Of a stretch of DNA of 46,650 nt, positions 1 through 7,486 are shown piece after piece. Positions within the stretch are counted from its first letter, which is position 1; each line of letters starts with the position of its first letter. The notes beneath the pieces are model-generated. The model did not search any database. It was not told the DNA's origin and saw only the letters and a program-made list of their open reading frames with translations. A program made the translations under genes and the position numbers. Source of the DNA: Prosthecobacter debontii (GTDB lineage Bacteria; Verrucomicrobiota; Verrucomicrobiia; Verrucomicrobiales; Akkermansiaceae); assembly GCA_945862245.1 (NCBI GenBank), contig CAMAXN010000018.1, positions 1-46,650 of the forward strand, given 5' to 3'.

Positions 1-73
1 GCCTCGGTAGCTCAGTTGGTAGAGCAGAAGACTCTTAATCTTTTGGTCCTTGGTTCGAATCCAAGCCGGGGTA
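1..73 (+). tRNA. tRNA-Lys (anticodon CUU)
   Basis: The sequence folds into a complete cloverleaf: acceptor stem 1-7 with 66-72, D arm 10-25, anticodon stem 27-31 with 39-43, and T arm 49-65 with a TTCGAAT loop. The seven-base anticodon loop at 32-38 carries CTT at 34-36, which reads the Lys codon AAG. The discriminator is A73 and CCA is not encoded, so CCA must be added after transcription. The gene starts at the first base of the window. The short leader of infA follows on the same strand, so the two may be cotranscribed. Confidence 0.96.
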
Positions 74-231
74 CTTCTTTCCAGATGAAGATGTGAGCGA
101 TCGCAAATAGGTGGCGTTGTTGAAAGCGGTCAAAGACATCATGTTGCGGCGGGTTTTTCCCATTGAATCGTCAGATTGGTTCTGCTACCCCGTTCCTGCG
201 AGCGTCAGATTCTTTCGCTCCGCATTACATT

Positions 232-534
232 ATGCCACCCAAAAACAATAAAAGCCGCGGCTCAGGCGGACGCAACCGCAACAGGAGCTTCGGCCCGAGA
301 AAAGAGACACCCCCTGAAGATGAAGATAAGTCTGTGGAGGTTGAGGGTGAGGTTTCCTCGGTTCTTGCGGGAACCATGTTCCGGGTGAAACTAGCGAGTG
401 GTCATGAGGTGCTAGCTCACATCTCGGGGAAAATGCGCAAGCGTTTCATCCGCCTCGTGGTAGGTGACCGCGTGAAAATGGAGATGTCCCCTTACGACCT
501 CACGAAAGCTCGCATCGTTTTTCGCCTGAGTTGA
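232..534 (+). CDS. infA: Translation initiation factor IF-1 with basic N-terminal extension
   Basis: IF-1 binds the A site of the 30S subunit during initiation. The last 70 or so of 100 residues are a clear IF-1 OB fold, with [20 protein letters not shown], the KMRKRFIRL strand and the C-terminal [13 protein letters not shown]. About 30 polar, Arg/Asn/Gly-rich residues precede the fold, whereas most bacterial IF-1 proteins (about 72 residues) have none. I chose the ATG at 232; a TTG at 163 in the same frame would add 23 unrelated residues. The gene is not in the common map-infA-rpmJ position but sits behind tRNA-Lys. It converges on lgt with a 22-bp gap that contains a T-run but no clear stem. 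The 158 bp between the tRNA and this start hold nothing else I recognise. Confidence 0.95.
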   Translation: MPPKNNKSRGSGGRNRNRSFGPRKETPPEDEDKSVEVEGEVSSVLAGTMFRVKLASGHEVLAHISGKMRKRFIRLVVGDRVKMEMSPYDLTKARIVFRLS

Positions 535-556
535 TTTTTTGGCGTGTTCAAAATGC

Positions 557-1630
557 TCAAATTACAGTTCGAGATTTCCTGAACGCGAAAATGAGGAACG
601 CGGCTGCGAAGAGATACATGAAGAGGGAAAGAAACTGGCCTTTCGTCAGGTAACCATCGATCACCCACGCCGCATCGGGCTCTCGATACGCCTCCGCAAA
701 AATGCGGAACGTTGCGTAGAGGCCGAAGAATATACCGGTGATCATTCCGTGCGGAGCTTTCGTAAATCTCACCCTGACGAACCAAAGAATACCGAAAATC
801 AATGCCCCTTCCAGCAAGCCCTCGTAAAGTTGTGAGGGATGCCGCGCCTCCAGATAAGGTGCGATCGCCTGATTTACGGAATCCGACTCGCGACCGTCCA
901 ACCCACGGTTCGTGGCAATGAGTTCGTGAAAATGGGCTAAGCTGGGATCAGGGAATTCCTGCGCGCTGATTTGTTTGATGCGACTTGCGAAGCCGGAATC
1001 GGCTTTTACTGCGGCGGTGAGTGCGTCGTTGAAACGTGCGTATTCGGGCAATTCATGCCTGATGAGGGTGTCGGGGAACTTCACCGCCCATGCCAAGCCG
1101 TTGGCGACACGCCCGTAGAGTTCGCCATTGATGAAATTCGCGATCCGGCCGCAGAGCAATCCGATTGGGCCGACCACGCACAACCCGTCGGCAAGACCTG
1201 CCCAAGAAACCCTTTGCTTCCGCGCATAAAAAAAAGTAAAAATTGCTAGCCCGAGAATACCACCATGGCTGGCCATGCCACCCTCCCAGACGCGGAAGAG
1301 TATGAGCGGATCGTCTATGAAACTCACCCAGCCGTCTTTTGGAATCTGGTAGAAAAATACGTATCCAAGCCGCCCGCCGATGAACACGCCGAGCAATGCC
1401 GCCGCCGCGATAAAATCCGCGGTTTTCTCAGGTTGCATCACCCACAGCTTTTTCTCCGCCAGCCGCTTCAAGAGAAAATAACCCGCCATGAACCCGGCAA
1501 GATAAGCTAGACCATACCAACGCAGCGACAGCTTACCGAACAAATCGATGATCACCGGATTAAGCTGATGGACGTAGGTCGCTAACACGGCGGGAGCTTG
1601 CTCATGCCCACCGGAACTTCCAACACTCAA
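557..1630 (-). CDS. lgt: Prolipoprotein diacylglyceryl transferase
   Basis: Lgt moves diacylglycerol from phosphatidylglycerol to the lipobox Cys of prolipoproteins in the inner membrane. The 357-residue protein is strongly hydrophobic and has the family landmarks: MASHGGILG, the signature GRIANFINGELYGR with its essential Arg and Asn, and HPSQLYEGLLEG. Roughly 70 residues separate the signature from HPSQLYE, clearly more than in the enterobacterial enzyme, so the periplasmic head probably carries an insertion and explains the extra length. The likely start is the TTG at 1630-1628, which overlaps the TGA of the upstream gene as TTGA and suggests translational coupling. It is the last gene of a three-gene minus-strand cluster (3785 to 557) whose other members are also exported or membrane proteins. 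Confidence 0.95.
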   Translation of the reverse strand: MSVGSSGGHEQAPAVLATYVHQLNPVIIDLFGKLSLRWYGLAYLAGFMAGYFLLKRLAEKKLWVMQPEKTADFIAAAALLGVFIGGRLGYVFFYQIPKDGWVSFIDDPLILFRVWEGGMASHGGILGLAIFTFFYARKQRVSWAGLADGLCVVGPIGLLCGRIANFINGELYGRVANGLAWAVKFPDTLIRHELPEYARFNDALTAAVKADSGFASRIKQISAQEFPDPSLAHFHELIATNRGLDGRESDSVNQAIAPYLEARHPSQLYEGLLEGALIFGILWFVRVRFTKAPHGMITGIFFGLYATFRIFAEAYREPDAAWVIDGYLTKGQFLSLFMYLFAAAFLIFAFRKSRTVI

Positions 1631-3081
1631 AATGGCGGCGGAATGAAATCAAACGGTTCCACCCTTTCCTCGCCGGGAACGGTGAATAACGGATCAAGCC
1701 TATCCAGATATTTGGAAAGGCTGTCTGTACGCGTGTTGGGCGGGCTTTTTAGCCGTGCCTTGAGGTTCAGATAATCGTCGAATGCGCCACTTGTTTCCCG
1801 CGCGCGGGTAATCTCGAACCAATCCATGAAATCCCGCGCCCGCTCCGCCTTCGTGACCATCGTCGCGCGCGTCTCCTTGAGCGCCTGCAGCGTGCCCGCC
1901 ATGGACTTAGTATTCCCTTTCGTGAAATCGGAGAGCAACGATTGATATTCCAAAAGCAACATACGGTAGGACGGGAAGCTCCGGTAGCTGAGCCGCAGAA
2001 GGTCATTCTGTGCGAGTTGCACCGCCTCGATGCGCTCGGGTTCCTTCAATTCTGTGAGGCTTTGCCAATCCGTGAGCGGGATATCTTTGAGTATGCCCGT
2101 CTCATCCTTGAACCGCAAACGCAACGCCTCATCCAAGTCACGGTCGGTCTGGATCAGGCTTAGCGATTCTGTAAGCGGAGCCGTCCCCTTGTTTGCCAGC
2201 TGCAGCGCCCACCACTTCTCCAGGCTCTTTTCCGAAAGGTTCAGATCCGGGAAATGCTTGCGGAGTAGTGACGGCATCTCGCCTTGAAAGTCTGCGAGTT
2301 CAGTTAGGAAATTGCGTATGCCCGCCTTGCCGTCCGGCTGCTCGATGAGTGCCATCATCAGCGCTCCGGACGAGATCCGGAATGCAGCGCGCGTGGCGGT
2401 ATCAATGGAGATGTATTCCACCTCTGAGAGCCCGAAAAGGTCGTCGATCTGGAACAGCCCACCGCTGCGAAACAGCGCCTCGTATAGCTTTCTGTCCGTT
2501 CGATCGAGCCGCCAAGCGCTGGCCTCGCGCAAGCCTTCGACGACCCACGGCGGCACCACCAGCAGCACATCCGCTTCCATCTTTGGCTGAGCCTCTAGGT
2601 TCCTAGCATAAACCAGTGTCTCGGTCAGCGCGCGTTTGAAAGGCTCGCTGCGCAGATCGCGACTCAGGTTCACCATCAGCTCGAGCCGGTAACCATTCTC
2701 ATCGAAAGTCGGTGCCATTAGCACCGTATCGCGCCTCGGAACGGCGCCGCCTTTTTTGCCAACCAAAGTGATGCTGATCGGCACTTTCCATTCGTCCTTC
2801 TCCTCGATCAGGCGCAGCAGTTCGTCTTTTGTCTCTTCGGCGAGGTTTGCCGCCGTGCCGCGTGTCGCTGCTTCGCCGCCGGAAATACGGAACTGCTCGG
2901 AGCGGCTGAAGACCGTTGCCGCGCCATCGAAGTTCGGCAAAAGATCCTCCAATGGCACTGCTCTAGGAATGGGCTGTTCGGCAAGATCTTCTTGTGCCCA
3001 GCAGACCATCGCCGCCAATAGAACCATAGCCAGCGCAGAGTATCGCAACGCGCTCGGCCTGATGGATATTCCCGTTTTCAA
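1627..3081 (-). CDS. Exported protein of unknown function
   Basis: The 484-residue product begins with a basic segment and a hydrophobic stretch ending near WAQ (about residues 15-30), a typical Sec signal peptide. The mature part is predicted soluble and charged. Around the middle is a VVPPWVVEGLREASAW segment that resembles the helix region of gluzincin-like peptidases, but I see no HExxH metal site, so I do not call it a peptidase. The end is Pro-rich (FDFIPPPF). Its ATG overlaps the stop of the upstream membrane protein by 4 bp (ATGA), and its own stop overlaps the lgt start, so the three genes form a tightly coupled unit. I do not recognise the family; a role in the cell envelope is inferred only from the signal peptide and neighbours. 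Confidence 0.85.
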   Translation of the reverse strand: MKTGISIRPSALRYSALAMVLLAAMVCWAQEDLAEQPIPRAVPLEDLLPNFDGAATVFSRSEQFRISGGEAATRGTAANLAEETKDELLRLIEEKDEWKVPISITLVGKKGGAVPRRDTVLMAPTFDENGYRLELMVNLSRDLRSEPFKRALTETLVYARNLEAQPKMEADVLLVVPPWVVEGLREASAWRLDRTDRKLYEALFRSGGLFQIDDLFGLSEVEYISIDTATRAAFRISSGALMMALIEQPDGKAGIRNFLTELADFQGEMPSLLRKHFPDLNLSEKSLEKWWALQLANKGTAPLTESLSLIQTDRDLDEALRLRFKDETGILKDIPLTDWQSLTELKEPERIEAVQLAQNDLLRLSYRSFPSYRMLLLEYQSLLSDFTKGNTKSMAGTLQALKETRATMVTKAERARDFMDWFEITRARETSGAFDDYLNLKARLKSPPNTRTDSLSKYLDRLDPLFTVPGEERVEPFDFIPPPF

Positions 3082-3785
3082 AATGACTGTTCGCCTACTT
3101 TTTTGATTCGTTTAAGCTGCTTGGGATCGAGTGTGAGCCGGTTGTCTTCGATCTTGATGCGCGTCATTTGCTGGAAGCCGAGGTTGATCTCGGTCTCGAA
3201 AAGCTGGGCGATTTTCTGAAAGTCCGGCATCACCATGATCAGGAAACCCTGCGGCACAGTGAGCTGGCCGAAGCGTCCGCCCCGGGTGGGGATAGGCGCC
3301 ATTTCGTGGAAACCGCCACCATGGAGGTGGACTTGGGTCGAGATACCGGTGGCTGATTCCGTTTGCTCCACTTGTAGAAACATCGAGGTCGTCAGCGGAT
3401 AGCCGGCGATGTCGCGTTCGATGATCACCTCGGCGAGATCTTCACTCAGTCTCACGCATACTCGTTTCAGGGTTACCCATTGAGCGAGTTCTCCGCCCTG
3501 CTTGGGCTTCAACTCGCGTGCGAGCCATTGGTTAAGCTCCGTTTCCGAAATCTGCACCGAATAATCACCCTCGATTGATTTCGTAAGCACCGCACGCATA
3601 TCGCGGGGCGGGCTGGCGGGCTTTGTCAACGAAGGCGTGGCACCGCCTATGTCGGAAAGATCCTGCGGCAAAGAGATATAGTAAACGGCAGCAGCGAGAC
3701 CCACGATCATCGCGAGGACAAGCAGGCTGACTAATTTGCCGACGCATCCGCCGCTTTTCTTTTTTGGTTCTTCATCGTTTGCCAT
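3078..3785 (-). CDS. Membrane-anchored protein of unknown function
   Basis: This 235-residue protein has a short Lys-rich cytoplasmic start (KKKSGG) followed by one transmembrane helix (about residues 16-36, LVSLLVLAMIVGLAAAVYY). The remaining 200 residues are extracytoplasmic and mainly beta-like, with alternating hydrophobic residues. There is no cysteine pair or enzymatic motif that I can name. It is the first gene of the cluster leading through the exported protein to lgt, with 4-bp overlaps at both junctions, so coordinated expression with lipoprotein maturation is likely. Only 54 bp separate it from the end of the FmdB-type gene behind it. Confidence 0.85.
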   Translation of the reverse strand: MANDEEPKKKSGGCVGKLVSLLVLAMIVGLAAAVYYISLPQDLSDIGGATPSLTKPASPPRDMRAVLTKSIEGDYSVQISETELNQWLARELKPKQGGELAQWVTLKRVCVRLSEDLAEVIIERDIAGYPLTTSMFLQVEQTESATGISTQVHLHGGGFHEMAPIPTRGGRFGQLTVPQGFLIMVMPDFQKIAQLFETEINLGFQQMTRIKIEDNRLTLDPKQLKRIKKVGEQSF

Positions 3786-3839
3786 AGCCTGGGTTGTAGC
3801 GGTTACGAGATGGGCTGGAAAGAAGGGGGTTTTGTAAAA

Positions 3840-4172
3840 TTATGGCGTGGCGGGTTTCGCCGGGGCGGGGGAATCGGACTTCTTCGATTCCGATTCCGAT
3901 TTCGATTTCGATTCCGATTTCGATTCCGATTTTACTTCGCTTTTCTCTGGAGGCTTGTCGGCTTTCGCGCCTTTGTCGTAGGAGGAGGAGCGGTAGTCCG
4001 TCTGATAGAAACCGCTACCCTTGAAAATAATCCCGCCGCCGGTTCCGAGTAGGCGCTTCACCTTCCCCTCGCAATCCGTCTGCGGGCAATCGGTCAGCTT
4101 CGCGTCGTTCATACTCTGGAAAACCTCGAAACGTTTTCCGCACTCTAGGCATTCGTAATCGTAATTGGGCAT
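3840..4172 (-). CDS. FmdB-family zinc ribbon protein with Ser/Lys/Glu repeat tail
   Basis: The N-terminal 45 residues are a FmdB/CxxC-CxxC regulatory zinc ribbon: MPNYDYECLECGKRFEVFQS with Cys8 and Cys11, then Cys29 and Cys34. The second pair is spaced by four residues rather than the usual two. A GGGIIFKGSGFYQTDYRSSSY segment follows, as in other members. The last 35 or so residues are a low-complexity KSESKSES tail built from a hexanucleotide repeat. The biochemical role of this family is poorly defined, although members often lie near housekeeping genes. It lies 32 bp downstream of the acylphosphatase stop on the same strand. Confidence 0.88.
   Translation of the reverse strand: MPNYDYECLECGKRFEVFQSMNDAKLTDCPQTDCEGKVKRLLGTGGGIIFKGSGFYQTDYRSSSYDKGAKADKPPEKSEVKSESKSESKSKSESESKKSDSPAPAKPATP
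3884..3931. repeat. Hexanucleotide tandem repeat in FmdB-like gene
   Basis: Eight perfect units of YCGATT run from 3884 to 3931, read on the plus strand, in the order TCGATT, CCGATT, CCGATT, TCGATT, TCGATT, CCGATT, TCGATT, CCGATT. On the coding (minus) strand they read RAATCG and encode alternating Glu/Lys and Ser. Because the unit is 6 bp, gain or loss of copies lengthens or shortens the protein tail without a frameshift. Confidence 0.95.
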
Positions 4173-4204
4173 AATGGTTTAAAATCAAATTTACGGCATC
4201 GCCG

Positions 4205-4480
4205 TCATGTCACGATAATGAAGCCTTGCAGTTCTGGCAACGGGACAATTTCTTCCTCGATCATACCCTTGATATGGTGCGCCACCGCCGAATCCTCCCT
4301 GAAGTCCCGCAAAAACTCTACCACCTCAGCGCGCTCCCCGGCAACGATCATCTCTACTGTCCCGTCCGGAAGATTGCGCACCGTTCCCAGCAGATCGTAG
4401 CCCCGCGCCAGATTCTTGGCGGTGTAACGGAACCCCACCCCCTGCACCCGCCCCTCGTAAATGATCCGTCGCGTTGTCAT
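4205..4480 (-). CDS. Acylphosphatase
   Basis: Acylphosphatases hydrolyse the carboxyl-phosphate bond of acyl phosphates. The 91-residue protein has the family length and the substrate-binding loop EGRVQGVGFRYTAKNLARG with the catalytic Arg (in GFR). The second hallmark, GTVRNLPDGTVEMIVAGE, contains the catalytic Asn. I chose the ATG at 4480; a TTG at 4516 would add 12 residues not seen in the family. It lies between the Y-family polymerase and the FmdB-like gene on the same strand. The 185 bp upstream of it contain no other gene that I can support. Confidence 0.94.
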   Translation of the reverse strand: MTTRRIIYEGRVQGVGFRYTAKNLARGYDLLGTVRNLPDGTVEMIVAGERAEVVEFLRDFREDSAVAHHIKGMIEEEIVPLPELQGFIIVT

Positions 4481-4665
4481 CGCGTGAATGGTGGTAGGAA
4501 AGCTGCAGATTTCCAAACGGATTTTGCGGCAAGGTCTTTCGCCTAACAGGTATGGAGAAGCGAATCAAAAAATCACCCCCGCCCTTTGATATAACCATGG
4601 CATAAGATAAGCGGACGCAAGAATCATCGGCGGATTCCGATCCACCGCTCCTTGGGCGTTCTCCC

Positions 4666-5940
4666 TCAATCCCTCTCCACCTCAACATTCGGCACATGGT
4701 TGAAGCTGATCCTCATCGGCGCGGACTCTCGGCTTTCCTGGATGCCTCCAAAATAAACAACCTTGCGGCCATAGCGGGCGCGGAGCTTGTCGATGGTCTC
4801 ATCGAGGCGCTTTTGTTTCTCGTTATCAAAGGAAGCCATGGTCTCTGCTACCGTTTCGAAAAGGGAAGGGGTGTGGTTGGTCTTTTCGCAAAGTCTTGAA
4901 AGCACCACGCCGACTTGAAGGATCGGCCTGCTTGGTTCTGGCCGACTTCGCCAGAGTCGGTCCAGCATGCGCATGATGGCAAGGGTGGAATCGGTCTCCC
5001 CGGCGCGCACCTCGGCGGCCCAAGGATCGGAGCGGAGGAACACGAGATTCATGGTGAGCGAGCCGGCTAGCAATTCATGGGAACGCAGCCGCTCGCAGGC
5101 CTTATGCAGCAGCTTGCAAAGGATGGGCCAGGCCTTATCGGGATGGCGGCTGTCTGGCGGCAGAACATGGCTGTGGCCGATGGTTTTCCGTGCGGAAACC
5201 AGATCCGGAATTTCCTCACCGCGCAATAGGTGCCAGAGCCGATCCCCCAGCACCCCGCCCCACACGCGGTGCAGCACCGGCTTGGAGGCGGCGCAAAGCT
5301 CTGCGACCGTATGGACACCCGCCGCGTGCAAGCGTGTCTCCATGCTCCGGGCGATGCCGTTGAGGTCGCGCAGCTTGAGCGGATGGATAATCTGCGGAAG
5401 GTCTTTTTCCTCGATGACGAACAGTCCGTCCGGCTTCTTCATCTTGCTCGCGGTCTTGGCGAGAAACCGATTCGGCCCGGCACCCACGCTGACCTTGATG
5501 AAAGGGGAAACATCACGCGCTACCGTTTCCTTAATCCGCCGGCCTATCCCCTCGACGGTTGCTGGCTCACGGAGATTGTAAGGCAGCCACGCCCACATCT
5601 CGTCGATGCTGAGCACTGCCTCTACATGGATGCAATCCTCCACCGCCTCAATGATGCGGTGGTGGTAGCGGATGTATTCAGGCGGTTTCGATTCCACGAT
5701 GGCGATGCCCGGGCACATCACCCGCGCATCGCTGATTCGCGTGCCGGTTTTTACCCCAAACGCCTTCGCCTCATAGCTTGCGGCGATGCAGCACGAACTC
5801 TCTGCCATCACCGGAGCCACCCCCACCGGCCTGCCCCGCAGCGCCGGATCCAGATGCTGCTCCACCGATGCGAAATAGGAATCGCAATCGACAAACAGCG
5901 CGGTGAGAGGCTTCGGCACGGCGGTAAGCGATGCACCCAA
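4666..5940 (-). CDS. Y-family DNA polymerase (DinB/UmuC-like), SOS-controlled
   Basis: This is a translesion polymerase of 424 residues. The palm has FVDCDSYFASVEQ (Asp18) and the second metal site SIDE (Asp112-Glu113), so both catalytic carboxylate motifs are kept, unlike in ImuB. Downstream are the helix-hairpin-helix-like region (LNGIARSMETRLHAAGVHTVAEL) and a little-finger-like C-terminus. The motif SIDEMWAWL, in place of the usual SIDEAYLD, shows that it is not a standard DinB. No imuA, umuD or dnaE2 gene lies nearby. The best start is the TTG at 5940; the next option is a GTG seven codons in. A perfect Verrucomicrobia-type LexA box lies 26 bp upstream, so induction by DNA damage is expected. 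Confidence 0.9.
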   Translation of the reverse strand: MGASLTAVPKPLTALFVDCDSYFASVEQHLDPALRGRPVGVAPVMAESSCCIAASYEAKAFGVKTGTRISDARVMCPGIAIVESKPPEYIRYHHRIIEAVEDCIHVEAVLSIDEMWAWLPYNLREPATVEGIGRRIKETVARDVSPFIKVSVGAGPNRFLAKTASKMKKPDGLFVIEEKDLPQIIHPLKLRDLNGIARSMETRLHAAGVHTVAELCAASKPVLHRVWGGVLGDRLWHLLRGEEIPDLVSARKTIGHSHVLPPDSRHPDKAWPILCKLLHKACERLRSHELLAGSLTMNLVFLRSDPWAAEVRAGETDSTLAIMRMLDRLWRSRPEPSRPILQVGVVLSRLCEKTNHTPSLFETVAETMASFDNEKQKRLDETIDKLRARYGRKVVYFGGIQESRESAPMRISFNHVPNVEVERD

Positions 5941-5960
5941 AAAACCATCAGGTCAATCCG

Positions 5961-5984
5961 TAATATGTTCATAAGAACATATTA
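5961..5984. promoter_or_regulatory. LexA operator (SOS box, Verrucomicrobia type)
   Basis: The core is TGTTC (5966-5970), ATAA, GAACA (5975-5979). The symmetry continues outward to give perfect 10-bp arms, TAATATGTTC and GAACATATTA. The LexA motif reported for Verrucomicrobia is TGTTC-N4-GAACA, so this is an exact match. It sits 26 bp upstream of the polymerase start codon, where a repressor would block the promoter. Confidence 0.9.
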
Positions 5985-6131
5985 ATTGGCGGAAAAAGTT
6001 GTGAAAGCCTTTCTCACAATGTATTCCCACAAAGCCTGATTTTCTCTGTCTTCGTGTCCGGCATAAGCTTCCCATACCTCGCTCAACTCCGGCAGAATCA
6101 CCAAAAGAATACGGGTTCTCTTCAGCTCCAA
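5982..6131 (-). CDS. Possible small protein upstream of the SOS polymerase
   Basis: A 49-codon frame starting with TTG (6131-6129) reads MELKRTRILLVILPELSEVW and continues with a charged, Trp/Glu-rich helix-like half to its TAA at 5984-5982. The stop overlaps the outer arm of the LexA box. Composition is protein-like (hydrophobic strand followed by an amphipathic acidic helix), but there is no ribosome binding site and I recognise no family. It could also be a gene remnant. A reading of the same strand further upstream gives only a 25-codon frame (MALAPYYK...). Confidence 0.25.
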   Translation of the reverse strand: MELKRTRILLVILPELSEVWEAYAGHEDRENQALWEYIVRKAFTTFSAN

Positions 6132-6283
6132 GAAGCTTCGTTAAAAAGAGAGAGAAGGTATAAATGGCAGACCGCTTTATAATACGGGGCTAATGCCATC
6201 GTTACGGTCTGTCAAATTTCACATGTGGTCGCCTGCCGCGGATTGTTCGGAAGATTGACTCAACTCTTTGGACACATTCTCCG

Positions 6284-6307
6284 CTTTTTGAAAAAAATTT
6301 CAAAAAG
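6284..6307. repeat. Perfect AT-rich palindrome upstream of rpsL promoter
   Basis: The 10-bp arms CTTTTTGAAA (6284-6293) and TTTCAAAAAG (6298-6307) are separated by AAAA. The palindrome ends 3 bp before the candidate -35 hexamer. It could be an UP-element-like A/T tract for RNA polymerase or an operator; it is not followed by a T-run, so it is not a terminator. Confidence 0.8.
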
Positions 6308-6310
6308 GTC

Positions 6311-6338
6311 TTGTCACATCGGTTCTAGTGAATAGAGT
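6311..6338 (+). promoter_or_regulatory. Candidate sigma70-type promoter of the rpsL operon
   Basis: TTGTCA at 6311-6316 (5 of 6 to the -35 consensus) and TAGAGT at 6333-6338 (4 of 6 to the -10 consensus) are 16 bp apart. This would give a leader of about 165 nt before rpsL. It is the best match in the region but was found by eye only. Confidence 0.45.
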
Positions 6339-6510
6339 TCCGCCCCCCACAGCGGGGCTGTGTCGTCCAAAAATAGCGGCGACCGCCACAAATAGGGAAC
6401 TTATCGGGTGCAGCTCCGGAAAAAAGCGATCACGGGTTTTGAAAGCCCCGTCTTCGTGCCGGTTTGTACCTGAAACTTTTCAAGACAACTCCAGCAACAC
6501 GAAGGAAATC

Positions 6511-6918
6511 ATGCCGACCATCAATCAACTCGTTCGCAAAGGACGCCACGTTCCCGTCGAGAAGTCGAAATCGCCCGCTCTCGTAAACTGCCCGCAACGC
6601 CGCGGCGTTTGCCTTCAGGTGATGACACGCACGCCCAAGAAGCCGAACTCCGCGCTTCGTAAGGTCGCCAAGGTTCGCCTCACCAATGGATTCGAAGTCA
6701 TCGCTTACATCGGCGGCGAAGGCCACAACCTCCAGGAACACTCCATCGTCCTCGTTCGCGGCGGTCGGGTGAAAGACCTTCCAGGTGTGCGCTACCACAT
6801 CGTCCGTGGTTCGCTCGATACCCTCGGTATCGACAAGCGCCGCCAGAGCCGTTCCAAATACGGAGCCAAGCGTCCGAAGCCCGGTGCCGTTGCCGCTCCG
6901 GTCAAAAAGAAGAAGTAA
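6511..6918 (+). CDS. rpsL: 30S ribosomal protein S12
   Basis: S12 lies at the decoding centre. The 135-residue protein has the invariant [20 protein letters not shown] loop, in which streptomycin-resistance substitutions are known in other bacteria, and [19 protein letters not shown] near the second decoding loop. The C-terminus is about ten residues longer than in E. coli and ends in a run of Lys. I chose the ATG at 6511, which is preceded by a GAAGGA sequence six bases upstream; a longer in-frame reading from 6328 covers only leader DNA. It is the first gene of the long translation operon. Confidence 0.98.
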   Translation: MPTINQLVRKGRHVPVEKSKSPALVNCPQRRGVCLQVMTRTPKKPNSALRKVAKVRLTNGFEVIAYIGGEGHNLQEHSIVLVRGGRVKDLPGVRYHIVRGSLDTLGIDKRRQSRSKYGAKRPKPGAVAAPVKKKK

Positions 6919-6948
6919 TTTTCCCCGAACCCTCTAACACCAAGAATC

Positions 6949-7422
6949 ATGCCACGCCGCAAAAGAATCTTCACCAAGCCGGATCGCCGCGACCCTCGCT
7001 ACGACAGCCCGGTCGTCGGTCACCTCATCACCAAAGTCATGCAGGACGGCAAGCGCTCGCTCGCCCAACGCATCGTCTATGCCGCCATCGACCGCGCCAA
7101 CGAAGGCACCGATACTGTCGATCCACTAGAAGTTATCACCCGCGCTGTGGAAAACTCCAAGCCGCGCGTTGAGGTCAAGTCCCGCCGCGTCGGTGGAGCG
7201 ACCTACCAAGTGCCGCTTGAAGTTGATCCGGCCCGTTCCGAGTCCCTCGCCATGCGCTGGCTCGTCAACTACGCCCGCAACCGTAAAGGCACCCCGATGC
7301 ACGTCGCCCTTTCTAATGAGATCAAGGACGCCGCAAACAACCAAGGCGCCACCGTCCGCAAGCGTGACGACGTTCACAAAATGGCCCAAGCCAACCGCGC
7401 CTTCGCCCACTTCCGTTTCTAA
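6949..7422 (+). CDS. rpsG: 30S ribosomal protein S7
   Basis: S7 nucleates assembly of the 30S head. The 157-residue sequence is typical from MPRRKR through QDGKRSLAQRIVYAA and GGATYQVPLEVDPARSESLAMRWLVNYAR to the C-terminal MAQANRAFAHFRF. It begins 30 bp after rpsL. No Shine-Dalgarno sequence is visible before the ATG. The order rpsL-rpsG-fusA is the classical str operon order. Confidence 0.98.
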   Translation: MPRRKRIFTKPDRRDPRYDSPVVGHLITKVMQDGKRSLAQRIVYAAIDRANEGTDTVDPLEVITRAVENSKPRVEVKSRRVGGATYQVPLEVDPARSESLAMRWLVNYARNRKGTPMHVALSNEIKDAANNQGATVRKRDDVHKMAQANRAFAHFRF

Positions 7423-7451
7423 AAGAGAAAGCAGAGAATCCAGCCTCTTCA

Positions 7452-7486
7452 TTGAGAGTTGAATTTTGAAAGTTGAATTTTGAACC
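7452..7486 (+). repeat. Heptamer-periodic tract before fusA
   Basis: Five 7-bp units run without interruption: TTGAGAG, TTGAATT, TTGAAAG, TTGAATT, TTGAACC. Units 2-5 include an exact 14-bp duplication (7457-7470 and 7471-7484). The TTG of the fifth unit is the probable start codon of fusA. Confidence 0.9.

Larger units (their letters stand above)
6132..6510. other. Intergenic region and leader of the str/S10 operon
   Basis: This 379-bp stretch separates the divergent SOS polymerase region from rpsL. I see no convincing gene in it. It holds a 24-bp palindrome (6284-6307), a candidate promoter (6311-6338) and a transcribed leader of about 170 nt. The leader starts with a C-rich then G-rich segment (about 6341-6360) that could form a short hairpin. 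A TTGACA on the minus strand (6210-6215) has no well-placed partner. No L4-type or S7-type regulatory structure is recognisable by eye. Confidence 0.5.

Noticed and set aside
4600..4665. CGGCGGA/TCCACCG stem as terminator downstream of the Y-family polymerase.
   Set aside because: It has a central mismatch and no T-run on either strand, so it is too weak to call.
6328..6510. In-frame N-terminal extension of rpsL.
   Set aside because: The extension covers the promoter and leader, and S12 begins at the conserved [12 protein letters not shown], which has a ribosome site.
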